Origin: Chthoniobacteraceae bacterium
Lineage (GTDB): Bacteria > Verrucomicrobiota > Verrucomicrobiia > Chthoniobacterales > Chthoniobacteraceae
Assembly (NCBI GenBank): GCA_947478975.1
Contig: CANJYI010000184.1
Location: 1-6,015 of the forward strand
Direction: 5' to 3'
DNA length: 6,015 bases
Position numbers and translations under genes: made by a program
Notes under the pieces: model-generated
Database searches by the model: none
What the model was told of the DNA's origin: nothing
Seen by the model: only the letters and a program-made list of their open reading frames with translations
Part shown: one piece after another, positions 1 to 6,015 of the stretch
How positions within the stretch are numbered: position 1 is the first letter of the stretch
Layout: the number at the start of each line of letters is the position of its first letter

Positions 1-1
1 G

Positions 2-616
2 GTTGCGCTGACGCCCGAAAATCATCGCGGCGGCCTGCTCACAATGGGGGCGATGCTCGGGCTGACCTCGGACGGGACCCGCCACCGGCCGGTGCACCGC
101 GGCGTCTGGCTCAGCGAGGTGGTTCTGGGTAAGCTGCCGCCGCCACCACCGGCGAACGTGCCTGCCATCGAGCCCGGCACGCAACAAAGCCCGAAGGCGA
201 CGCTCCGCGACAAGCTGGAGGCGCACCGCAAAGATGCCAACTGCGCTGCCTGCCACGAGAAAATCGACCCGCTGGGGATCGCTTGGGACAACTATGATGC
301 CATTGGCCAGTGGCGCACCCGGGAGAAGATCGCGGCGGGCGTGGGCGAAGACCCCCTGATCAATCCTGCCGGTGTGCTGCCCGACGGGCGTGCCTTCAAG
401 GATGCCGAGGAGTTCAAGCAGCGCCTCCTTGAGGACCGAGACAGGATTGCCCGGGCCTTCATCGAGCACCTCTGCACCTACGGCCTGCGGCGTGCCCTCT
501 CTTTCGACGACCAGGAAGGACTTAGGGCCATCGAGGCCGAGGCGAAGAAAAAACAATACCGGATCGAGGACATCGTCCGCGCCGTGGCCCTGTCCGAACT
601 GATGCGCAAACGCTGA
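2..616 (+). CDS. Planctomycete-type cytochrome, C-terminal part (DUF1588 + DUF1585), partial at 5' end
   Basis: The reading frame is open from the window edge, so the start and the upstream domains (in this family usually a PSCyt1 heme domain, DUF1587, DUF1592 and DUF1595) lie outside. Visible residues 1-95 match DUF1588 (PSCyt3): a GGLLTMGAMLGLTSDGTR segment, then HRPVHRGVW, a run of five prolines (PPPPPANVPA), and a CAACH heme c attachment motif at 242-256 followed by EKIDPLGIAWDNYDAIG. Residues about 115-204 match DUF1585 (PSD2): GVLPDGRAF, the EHLCTYGLRRALSF helix and the closing IVRAVALSELM. Family knowledge: these are large exported proteins with covalently bound heme, common in Planctomycetes and Verrucomicrobia, often paired with a DUF1552 gene; their substrate is unknown. 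The CxxCH implies heme attachment outside the cytoplasm. The DUF1552 gene follows after 44 nt. Assignment to the family is firm; the electron-transfer role is inferred. Confidence 0.93.
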   Translation, partial: VALTPENHRGGLLTMGAMLGLTSDGTRHRPVHRGVWLSEVVLGKLPPPPPANVPAIEPGTQQSPKATLRDKLEAHRKDANCAACHEKIDPLGIAWDNYDAIGQWRTREKIAAGVGEDPLINPAGVLPDGRAFKDAEEFKQRLLEDRDRIARAFIEHLCTYGLRRALSFDDQEGLRAIEAEAKKKQYRIEDIVRAVALSELMRKR

Positions 617-660
617 CACGTACCGTCACTCCAAGAATTCAACAACCCACCCCAGACCCC

Positions 661-2037
661 ATGTCCAACTACCTCTCCCAATCCTGGTTGCTCAACCGCC
701 GGCACGCCCTCCGCGCCCTCGGTAGTTTCATCTCTCTGCCCTTTTTGGAATGCATGGTGCCGCTTCGCGCGGCGGAGAGCGCCGTCGAGGCGCCAAAGCG
801 CAGCGCCTTCATCTACCTTGCCAACGGCGTTCATTCGCTCAACTACCAGATCACCACGGCGGGGCGCGACTACCAGTTTTCGAGGTCGCTGAAGCCCTTG
901 GAAAAACACCGCGAGGTCATCACGCCCATCAGCGGGCTGCACCATCCGGGGGCGCTCAGCCACCACCACAATTGTATCTCCGTCTGGCTCACCGGCGGAA
1001 AGCTCGGCCCCTCGGACCGCAACACCATCTCGGTGGACCAGAAGATGGCCGAGGTGACCGCGCTGCACACCCGTTACCCCTCCATGGAGGTGGCCCTCAC
1101 CGGGGATTCCCTCGCTTGGACTTCGGGTGGCGTGCGGCTCCCGGCATTGCGTCGTTGCAGCGAGATTTTCTCCTCCATGTTTGAGGAACCCAAAGGCGGC
1201 AAGGCGGTCCAAAAGCGCGCCTTGCGCCGCAAGGGCAGCGTGTTGGACGCCAACCTCGCTGAGGTGCGCCAACTCGAGCAGAAAATGGGGGTGGCGGACA
1301 AGGGCCGCATGGAACAGTACCTCACCTCCGTTCGGGAGGCGGAGATCCGCACAAGGCGGGCCGACGCGTGGCTCGACACGCCGTTGCCGAGCATCTCCGA
1401 GGCGGATCGCAAGCGCACCAACCGGGATGTCGCCGCGACATTGGCGGGCGATTATTTCCGCACCGTTTACGACCTGATGGTGCTCGCTTTCCAGACGGAC
1501 GTGACGCGCGTGGCCACCTTCAGCCTCGGGGGCGAGGGGGATGCCTTTGCGATTCCCGAGATCGGCATCACCGAGTCGCGCCACCAACTCAGCCATCACG
1601 GCGGGGACGCCGGCTACATGGAGAAGCTCACCAACTACGACACGTTCGCCCTCGAGCAGTTCAGCTATTTCCTCACCCGGCTCGCGGAAACCAAGGACCT
1701 CAATGGTAAACCGCTTTTGGGCTCCACGATGGCGCTCTTTGGCAGCGGCATGTCCTACGGTCACAGCCACGGGAATGCGAACCTTCCGCTGGTGCTCGCC
1801 GGCGGCTCGGACCTCGGTCTCAAGCACGGCAGCCACCTCGACTTCAACCAGAAGGCCGCGGGCTTCCAAGGCTACGCACTGAACCCTGAGGGAGCGCTCA
1901 CCAGCGCGCACTACCAACTCTGCAGCCGCCCTGCAAACACGGATGCCCACATGAGCAACCTGCTTCTGCTCATGGCCCAGCGCATGGGCGTCGAGACTGA
2001 CCGGCATGGCGACAGCAATAAGGTGATCTCGCTGTGA
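661..2037 (+). CDS. DUF1552 (HXXSHH) family exported protein
   Basis: This is a complete 458-residue protein of normal length for DUF1552. The N-terminus has a twin-arginine-like signal: LNRRHALRALG at residues 11-21, then a hydrophobic stretch through SFISLPFLE. It lacks the aromatic residue usual after the arginine pair, so Tat export is likely but not certain. Family marks are PKRSAFIYLANGVH (about 45-58), a histidine-rich SGLHHPG...SHHHNC segment (91-105) ending in VWLTGG, and the family's namesake motif HQLSHH at residues 308-313 (1582-1599). It ends in a typical SNLLLLMAQRMGV stretch. The histidine clusters suggest metal binding, but no activity is established for this family. The ATG at 661 is chosen because the signal begins just after it; no clear Shine-Dalgarno precedes it. 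It sits between the cytochrome gene and A, and its stop codon overlaps the start of A. In this phylum group DUF1552 is commonly the partner of DUF1592-type cytochromes. Confidence 0.93.
   Translation: MSNYLSQSWLLNRRHALRALGSFISLPFLECMVPLRAAESAVEAPKRSAFIYLANGVHSLNYQITTAGRDYQFSRSLKPLEKHREVITPISGLHHPGALSHHHNCISVWLTGGKLGPSDRNTISVDQKMAEVTALHTRYPSMEVALTGDSLAWTSGGVRLPALRRCSEIFSSMFEEPKGGKAVQKRALRRKGSVLDANLAEVRQLEQKMGVADKGRMEQYLTSVREAEIRTRRADAWLDTPLPSISEADRKRTNRDVAATLAGDYFRTVYDLMVLAFQTDVTRVATFSLGGEGDAFAIPEIGITESRHQLSHHGGDAGYMEKLTNYDTFALEQFSYFLTRLAETKDLNGKPLLGSTMALFGSGMSYGHSHGNANLPLVLAGGSDLGLKHGSHLDFNQKAAGFQGYALNPEGALTSAHYQLCSRPANTDAHMSNLLLLMAQRMGVETDRHGDSNKVISL
2020..2026 (+). promoter_or_regulatory. 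Ribosome binding site for the overlapping GTG start of A
   Basis: AAGGTGA lies 7 nt before the GTG at 2034, inside the end of the DUF1552 gene. It is the only purine-rich Shine-Dalgarno-like site before any gene here, and it decides the start: GTG (2034-2036) overlaps TGA (2035-2037) as GTGA, and the next ATG in frame is beyond the signal peptide. The overlap suggests translational coupling between the two genes. Confidence 0.5.
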
Positions 2038-3296
2038 GTTGGTGGCTTGTTCTGGGGTCTCTATTCTTGGTTCTAGGTCCGTGCGATGTCGCCGCCGCAG
2101 TGGAGGTCTTTCGTCCGGAGGCGGGGAAATTCCCGCCTTTGGAACAGGCGCACGCTTACCGCGGTGAGCTGGTCTTCGTGGACCATGCCAACCGCCGTGG
2201 CAGCTTGCGCGTGCAGTCCACGGGAGTCTTCCGGTTCAGCGCCCCACGCCCCTTCGCCATGCTGCCGTACGGCAGCGTGCGGTACCACGGTGCACCGGCG
2301 GATCTGCGGGACATTCCGCTTGGCACCATGCTGCACGTCCGGGCCTTCCTGCCGCCGGACCCGACAACCTCCGCAGTGCCGGTGTTACCGGTCAAGAACC
2401 GGCAGAAGGCGGACTCAGGGGGCCCCGGAACGGCACCAGCCGAGAACCACGTCCTCCTTCTTGAAGACGAGCCCAGCCGCTGTCAGCGCGAGGGAATGGT
2501 TTGGAGGCTCAAGGAGGTGGATGTCCGGCAGCAGGAGGGAATCCTCGTCGCCAGTCGTGGACCGAAGCAGGGTGGGGACGGCAATGCCGGCGAGGAGACG
2601 TTCAGTTTTGATGCCGCCACCCGCGTGTGGCGCGGCCGTGAATCGCTCCGGAGTGGCCACCTGCTAGAGGAGGGCACGTGGCCTGCCAGCGGGAAAAAGG
2701 CTCTCGGCGGGCAGCCTGTGCTTTTAGGCGTCACCTGGAAGCCCACCCCGGGCGGAGTGTTCACCCGGTTCCACATCTCGGACATCTGGCTGGACGACGC
2801 TGCGATGCAAGGCGCTACGCGCCAGCAGACGGAGACGCACAAAGCCTTTGTGCGCAGCCGCTGGATGCCAGCGTGGATCGACGCGGTCGAGTATGGAAAG
2901 TTTGGCCGCGCAAAGGTCACCGCGACCCTGTTCGGCGGCATGGACCCCTCGCTTTACTCCGATTTCAAAGCGGGTATCCCCGCGCTGATGAACGGGGTCG
3001 AGAACACGCTGAAGCATACCGAAGGCGGCACTGCGGGACCCTCGCAGATGGCGGCGCGAGGCACCCTCCTCGAGGTGACACGGTCGTCCGGGGAGGCACC
3101 TGTGGGCAGCAGCGGCATCCAGATTCAGTTTGAGACCGACCTCATCACCGAGGGCCTCCGCCCCGCGCGGGCCGTTCGCGTCCGTCCCGCAAGCTGGCCA
3201 GATGTCCATCTGCCCAGGGAGGAGTATGTTGGAGACGGGGCGGGATTCAGCCTTGAACAACGCTTTCCAACTCCCGCTATCTTCCCGAAATACTGA
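2034..3296 (+). CDS. Exported protein A of unknown family, first of a tandem paralog pair
   Basis: I do not recognise a named family. The product is 420 residues. Residues 1-22 are a signal peptide (hydrophobic LVLGSLFLVLG, likely cleavage after VAAA); the LGPC there is a poor lipobox. The mature protein is beta-rich and soluble-looking, with no further membrane segment. Three stretches share one pattern, a V-D/E turn followed by G-x-L/K-x-V and closing with a Gly- or Arg-containing turn and a beta strand: about 44-106 (FVDHANRRGSLRV ... IPLGTMLHVRAFLP), 157-236 (LKEVDVRQQEGILVA ... LGGQPVLLGVTWKP) and 279-388 (IDAVEYGKFGRAKVTATLF ... LRPARAVRVRPASW). I infer OB-fold-like modules. Between modules 1 and 2 is a conserved ENHVLLLEDEPSxC stretch with one cysteine (Cys150). 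It is about 72% identical to B by hand alignment from residue 24 on. The GTG start overlaps the DUF1552 stop. The context suggests a periplasmic accessory to the cytochrome/DUF1552 pair; this is inference. Confidence 0.85.
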   Translation: MSWWLVLGSLFLVLGPCDVAAAVEVFRPEAGKFPPLEQAHAYRGELVFVDHANRRGSLRVQSTGVFRFSAPRPFAMLPYGSVRYHGAPADLRDIPLGTMLHVRAFLPPDPTTSAVPVLPVKNRQKADSGGPGTAPAENHVLLLEDEPSRCQREGMVWRLKEVDVRQQEGILVASRGPKQGGDGNAGEETFSFDAATRVWRGRESLRSGHLLEEGTWPASGKKALGGQPVLLGVTWKPTPGGVFTRFHISDIWLDDAAMQGATRQQTETHKAFVRSRWMPAWIDAVEYGKFGRAKVTATLFGGMDPSLYSDFKAGIPALMNGVENTLKHTEGGTAGPSQMAARGTLLEVTRSSGEAPVGSSGIQIQFETDLITEGLRPARAVRVRPASWPDVHLPREEYVGDGAGFSLEQRFPTPAIFPKY

Positions 3297-3321
3297 CGTT
3301 CAACACTCTTTCGACCACCCT

Positions 3322-4650
3322 ATGACACGCCTCTTTTTTGTTCCCGGTCTCACGCCCTTGTTTCCTCGTTCCTGGTTTCCTGTGCTCGTTTCTGTGCTCC
3401 TCATGGGGGCGACCGCCTCCAGCGAAGAGCCGAAGGCGAAGAAGCAAGAACCTGAAGCCGAGGTGTTTCGTCCCGAGGTGGGCAAGTTTCCTCCTTTGGA
3501 AAAGGCGCACTCCTACAGGGGCGAGATCGTTTTTGTGGACCATGCCACCCGCCGCGGCAGCATCCGCGTGCAGGGGGCGGGTACGTATTTCCGCAATGCG
3601 CCGCACCCCTTCGCCATGCTGCCCTACGGCAGTGTGCGTTATCACGGCGCACCCGCCGATCTGCGGGACATCCCGCTCGGTACGGTGATGCATGTGCGGG
3701 CCTATCTGCCGCCCGACCCGAAGTTCTCCTCCGTGCCGGTGTTGCCCGTTAACAACCGGGAAAAAACCGCGGGCTACAGCGGTCTCGGCGTCGCGCCCGC
3801 AGAAAACCACGTCCTCCTTCTCGAGGACGAGCCCAGCCACTGCCTGAGGGAGAACAAAGTCTGGAAGCTAAAGGAAGTGGACCTCAACAACAGCGGCGGC
3901 ATGCTGATCGCCAGCATCGAAGCCAAGCAAGGGGCGGACGGCAAGGCCACCGAGGAGAAGATGACGTTCGACGCCGCCACCCGCGTTTGGCGCGGCCGTG
4001 AATGCCTCGCGATCAAGGATCTGGTGGCTGAAGGAGCGTGGCCCGCCGAAGGAAAGAAGTCCCTCGGCGGCCAGTCCGTCCTCCTCGGCGTCACCTGGAA
4101 ACCCACGCCGGATGGTATTTTTACCAGGTTTCACGTTTCGGACATCTGGCTCGACGATGCGTCGATGCAACGCGCTGCCGACAACCAGACAGAAACGCAC
4201 ACCGCCTTCATTCGCAGCCGTTGGATGCCCGCCTGGATTGATGACGTCCAGTACGCAAAGTTCGGCCGCGCGACAGTGACCGCGACCCTGTTTGGTGGCA
4301 TGGACGCCTCGCTTTACGCGGATTTCAAAAAGGATGTCACCGCCGTGATGAATGCAGCCGAGAACACCCTGAAGCATGTGGGCGGCGGGTACGGGCCTGC
4401 GCACATGGCTTCAAAGGGTCCCCTTGTGGAGGTCACGAAGTTGCCCGGCGAAGCGCCTCTGGGCAGCAGCGGCATTCAGATCCGGTTTGAAACGGACCTC
4501 ATCATCGAAGGCATTCGCCCCGGCCGGGTCGTCCGTGTCCGTCCCGCAAGCTGGACTGCGGTGAACCTGCCTCGCGAAGAGTACCTGGGTGACGGAGGCT
4601 TTAGCCACGAAGACCGCTTCCCGACCCCGGCCATGTTCCCGAAATACTGA
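3322..4650 (+). CDS. Exported protein B of unknown family, second of the tandem paralog pair
   Basis: The product is 442 residues starting at ATG 3322, 25 nt after A ends. The frame stays open upstream to an ATG at 3130, but that extension lies in another frame of A and has no counterpart in A, while 3322 gives a signal peptide (hydrophobic WFPVLVSVLLMGATA, likely cleavage after Ala32). A charged linker (EEPKAKKQEPEAE) absent from A follows. From Glu47 on, B aligns with A to the last residue, about 72% identical, including PYGSVRYHGAPADLRDIPLG (102-121), ENHVLLLEDEPS with Cys174, FDAATRVWRGRE, RSRWMPAWID, GSSGIQI and FPTPAMFPKY. The signal region, the 146-159 linker and the 187-209 loop differ most, while the cores are constrained, so both copies look functional. 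No Shine-Dalgarno is visible at the start; it is probably co-transcribed with A. The function is unknown; the triple OB-like reading applies as for A. Confidence 0.87.
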   Translation: MTRLFFVPGLTPLFPRSWFPVLVSVLLMGATASSEEPKAKKQEPEAEVFRPEVGKFPPLEKAHSYRGEIVFVDHATRRGSIRVQGAGTYFRNAPHPFAMLPYGSVRYHGAPADLRDIPLGTVMHVRAYLPPDPKFSSVPVLPVNNREKTAGYSGLGVAPAENHVLLLEDEPSHCLRENKVWKLKEVDLNNSGGMLIASIEAKQGADGKATEEKMTFDAATRVWRGRECLAIKDLVAEGAWPAEGKKSLGGQSVLLGVTWKPTPDGIFTRFHVSDIWLDDASMQRAADNQTETHTAFIRSRWMPAWIDDVQYAKFGRATVTATLFGGMDASLYADFKKDVTAVMNAAENTLKHVGGGYGPAHMASKGPLVEVTKLPGEAPLGSSGIQIRFETDLIIEGIRPGRVVRVRPASWTAVNLPREEYLGDGGFSHEDRFPTPAMFPKY

Positions 4651-4765
4651 CGGCGTCGGAGGCCTGGTACTTGGATCCAGCGAAAGTTTTGTGCTTCGGG
4701 GTATCTGGCCTGTCCACGGAGTGCCCTGTTGGGGCGCATGCGTGAGGGGATGGACCGTTTGGTTT

Positions 4766-4872
4766 GGGGCGTCCCTTTCCGGCGCACAGAAGGTGCATTT
4801 CCCACGCCTGCCCACGGCCACGCCGTGGGAAAACCTTCCCCAAAAACATCCCCAGCCCCGGAGGGGCGTCCC
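4766..4872. repeat. Hairpin-rich, probably dispersed intergenic repeat
   Basis: The block is bounded by two direct copies of GGGGCGTCCC (4766-4775 and 4863-4872). Inside are overlapping inverted repeats that cannot all form at once: TTTCCCACG (4798-4806) with CGTGGGAAA (4824-4832); CCCACGG (4811-4817) with CCGTGGG (4823-4829), loop of 5; and GGGAA (4827-4831) with TTCCC (4836-4840), loop of 4. A further stem, GCCCC-gga-GGGGC, is at 4855-4867. Read on the minus strand, the order is a GCCCCTCCGGGGC hairpin, a G/T-rich spacer, then a CCCACGG...CCGTGGG hairpin. From memory this order matches short non-coding repeats found many times in verrucomicrobial and planctomycete genomes, where they are often miscalled as small proteins. 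Only one copy is in the window, so dispersal is not shown here. Confidence 0.4.
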
Positions 4873-4946
4873 AGACCGCCCACACAGGGCTGGATCTCAA
4901 AAAAGCCATACCCCTCCAGGCCGCCAAGCGAGAAGCCAGATTGCAG

Positions 4947-4978
4947 CAGGGACTTGTATGCGACACCACGTCGCCCTG
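4947..4978. other. Small perfect hairpin with extended outer stem
   Basis: GCGAC (4960-4964) pairs with GTCGC (4970-4974) around the loop ACCAC. The outer CAGG (4947-4950) can pair with CCTG (4975-4978) across a 9-nt bulge on the 5' side. No T-run follows, so it is not a standard intrinsic terminator. It may be structured leader or trailer RNA, or chance in GC-rich DNA. Confidence 0.3.
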
Positions 4979-5042
4979 TAGGAGTGGGCGGGCACGGCAG
5001 AATTGGCTCGCGTTTTTCAGAGAGGACTCCGGTGTTTTGCCC

Positions 5043-5071
5043 TTCGCAAAAGGGACGGTTGCCTCTTTAAT
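5043..5071 (+). promoter_or_regulatory. Candidate sigma-70-like promoter for metG
   Basis: TTCGCA (5043-5048) and TTTAAT (5066-5071) are separated by 17 nt and match the -35 and -10 consensus at 4 and 5 of 6 bases. Transcription would start near 5078, giving a leader of about 38 nt before the metG ATG. The -35 element overlaps a perfect hairpin, TTTTGC (5035-5040) with GCAAAA (5046-5051), which could be an operator or coincidence. AT-rich hexamers are scarce in this GC-rich DNA, which gives some support, but the call is tentative. Confidence 0.3.
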
Positions 5072-5116
5072 GAAGGGCCGACTGCGCCCCAGTGCGGGCC
5101 TTAGAACCTTATTCTC

Positions 5117-6015
5117 ATGCCGGACCGCATTCTCTTCACCACAGCCATCGATTACACCAACGCGGCTCCGCACATCGGGCACGCCTACGAAAAGGTACTT
5201 ACCGATGTGCTCACCCGCTTTGAACGACTCCGGGGCCGGCCCGCCTATTTCCTCACCGGTGTGGACCAGCACGGCCAAAAGGTCCAGCAATCCGCCGACA
5301 AGGCAGGCCTCAGCCCACTGGAATTCGCCAGCCAGTGCACGGAGAAGTTCATCGCGCTCTGGGAGAAACTCGGAGTCCATTACGACGGCTGGGCCGCCAC
5401 CACCAACCCCCTCCACAAGTCCGTGGTGCAAAAGGTTCTCCAAAACCTTTTCGACAAGGGCCAACTCTACAAACAGGCCCACCGTGGCTTTTACAGCGTC
5501 CGGCAGGAACAGTTTCTCACGGACAAGGAACGCGACGAATCGGGACAGTTCGGTCCGGAATGGGGCGAGGTTGTGGAACTTGAGGAGGACAACTGGTACT
5601 TCCGCCTGTCCGAACACCGCGACTGGCTCCTCGGATACATTGACTCCCATGAGAAATGCGTGGTGCCGTCCTTCCGCAGGGGCGAGTTGCGCAACGCCGT
5701 TGAGAAGATCTCCGGGGACCTGTGCATCTCCCGCCCCAAGGCCAGGCTTTCCTGGGGGATCGAACTGCCCTTCGACCCCAACTTCGTTACCTACGTTTGG
5801 TTCGACGCGCTGCTCAACTACATCTCCTTCGCAGGCTATCTGGCCGAACCGGGCAGCGGCCTCCCCGATTTTGAGACGCTCTGGCCCGCAAAAGCACAGG
5901 TCATCGGCAAGGACATCCTCATCCCCGCCCACGGCATCTACTGGACCATCATGCTCCACGCCATGGGCTTTACCGATGCCCAGATCCCCACGCTGCTCGT
6001 CCACGGCTGGTGGAA
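5117..6015 (+). CDS. metG: Methionyl-tRNA synthetase, N-terminal part, partial at 3' end
   Basis: Methionyl-tRNA synthetase charges tRNA-Met with methionine using ATP in the cytoplasm; it is a class I enzyme. The ATG at 5117 gives MPDRILFTTAIDYTNAAPHIGH, with the HIGH ATP-binding motif at residues 19-22 in the usual place. Then come YFLTGVDQHGQK (about 44-55, the family's 'TDEHGQK' site with Gln51 in place of Glu), the connective domain, YVWFDALLNY and the VIGKDI...YW segment. The last codons read HGWW, just before the expected KMSKS loop, which lies outside the window. The connective domain (124-165, GFYSVRQEQFLTDKERD to NWYFRL) has no cysteines, so this is the zinc-free form, as in Bacillus subtilis, not the Escherichia coli zinc-knuckle form. 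No Shine-Dalgarno is evident. The 466-nt gap from B and its housekeeping role suggest a separate transcription unit. Confidence 0.97.
   Translation, partial: MPDRILFTTAIDYTNAAPHIGHAYEKVLTDVLTRFERLRGRPAYFLTGVDQHGQKVQQSADKAGLSPLEFASQCTEKFIALWEKLGVHYDGWAATTNPLHKSVVQKVLQNLFDKGQLYKQAHRGFYSVRQEQFLTDKERDESGQFGPEWGEVVELEEDNWYFRLSEHRDWLLGYIDSHEKCVVPSFRRGELRNAVEKISGDLCISRPKARLSWGIELPFDPNFVTYVWFDALLNYISFAGYLAEPGSGLPDFETLWPAKAQVIGKDILIPAHGIYWTIMLHAMGFTDAQIPTLLVHGWW

Larger units (their letters stand above)
4651..5116 (+). other. Non-coding region between the operon and metG
   Basis: This 466-nt stretch has no convincing gene on either strand. Short open frames here are rich in Pro, Arg and Gly with no family-like pattern. 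I see no tRNA, T-box or other recognised riboswitch, and no hairpin plus U-run that would end the upstream operon clearly. It holds several small perfect inverted repeats, part of which resembles a dispersed repeat (annotated separately), and the probable promoter of metG near its end. Confidence 0.7.

Noticed and set aside
478..2007. A 509-codon open frame on the minus strand opposite the cytochrome end and DUF1552.
   Set aside because: It is antisense to two genes with clear family motifs, has a composition rich in Arg, His, Gly, Val and Glu, and shows no recognisable domain. Long antisense frames are expected in GC-rich coding DNA.
2034..2100. A lipoprotein signal on A (LGPC at 14-17).
   Set aside because: Proline at -1 does not fit the lipobox, and a normal signal peptidase I site (VAAA) follows directly.
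3130..3321. A 64-residue N-terminal extension of B from an upstream ATG.
   Set aside because: It lies out of frame within A, has no counterpart in A, and would bury the signal peptide that begins at 3322.
4651..4745. An intrinsic terminator after B.
   Set aside because: I found only short or imperfect stems (for example the palindromes TGGATCCA and CGCATGCG) without a following T-run.
4729..5070. A 113-codon + strand frame in the intergenic region.
   Set aside because: It is Pro/Arg/Gly-rich, spans the inverted repeats, and looks like the spurious proteins produced by such repeats.
4947..5116. A riboswitch or T-box leader controlling metG.
   Set aside because: No T-box sequence, specifier-loop arrangement, SAM-riboswitch core or terminator/antiterminator is visible, and the leader from the likely promoter is only about 38 nt.
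4601..6004. A 467-codon open frame on the minus strand opposite metG and the intergenic region.
   Set aside because: The + strand carries unmistakable MetRS motifs, and the minus frame runs through hairpin-rich non-coding DNA into the end of B with no domain pattern.

Overview
The window looks like chromosomal DNA from a GC-rich member of the Planctomycetes-Verrucomicrobia-Chlamydiae group, more likely Verrucomicrobiota than Planctomycetota. Two things point there: a planctomycete-type cytochrome (DUF1588/DUF1585) followed by a DUF1552 protein, a pairing typical of these phyla, and a methionyl-tRNA synthetase of the cysteine-free kind I recall from this group. The intergenic DNA upstream of that synthetase also resembles the hairpin-rich repeats I recall from verrucomicrobial genomes. 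The phylum call is inference; no rRNA or other marker is present.

Layout, all genes on the + strand. (1) 2-616: C-terminal part of a large exported c-type cytochrome-like protein with one CxxCH heme motif, cut by the window edge. (2) 661-2037: complete DUF1552 (HXXSHH) protein with a twin-arginine-like signal. (3) 2034-3296 and (4) 3322-4650: two tandem, about 72% identical, exported proteins of no family I can name, here called A and B. (5) 4651-5116: non-coding DNA rich in small hairpins, part of which looks like a dispersed repeat. (6) 5117-6015: N-terminal two thirds or less of methionyl-tRNA synthetase (metG), cut by the window edge.

Genes 1 to 4 have gaps of 44 nt, a 4-nt overlap and 25 nt, so they probably form one transcription unit. 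All appear to act outside the cytoplasm: 2, 3 and 4 have N-terminal export signals, and 1 has a covalent-heme motif that requires export. The simplest reading is a periplasmic module made of a cytochrome, its usual DUF1552 companion and two paralogous beta-rich accessory proteins. The substrate and reaction are not known. metG is a separate housekeeping unit with its own likely promoter.

The best lead for something undescribed is the A/B pair. Each protein can be read as three repeats of one OB-fold-like beta pattern, and the second copy arose by tandem duplication next to the cytochrome pair.
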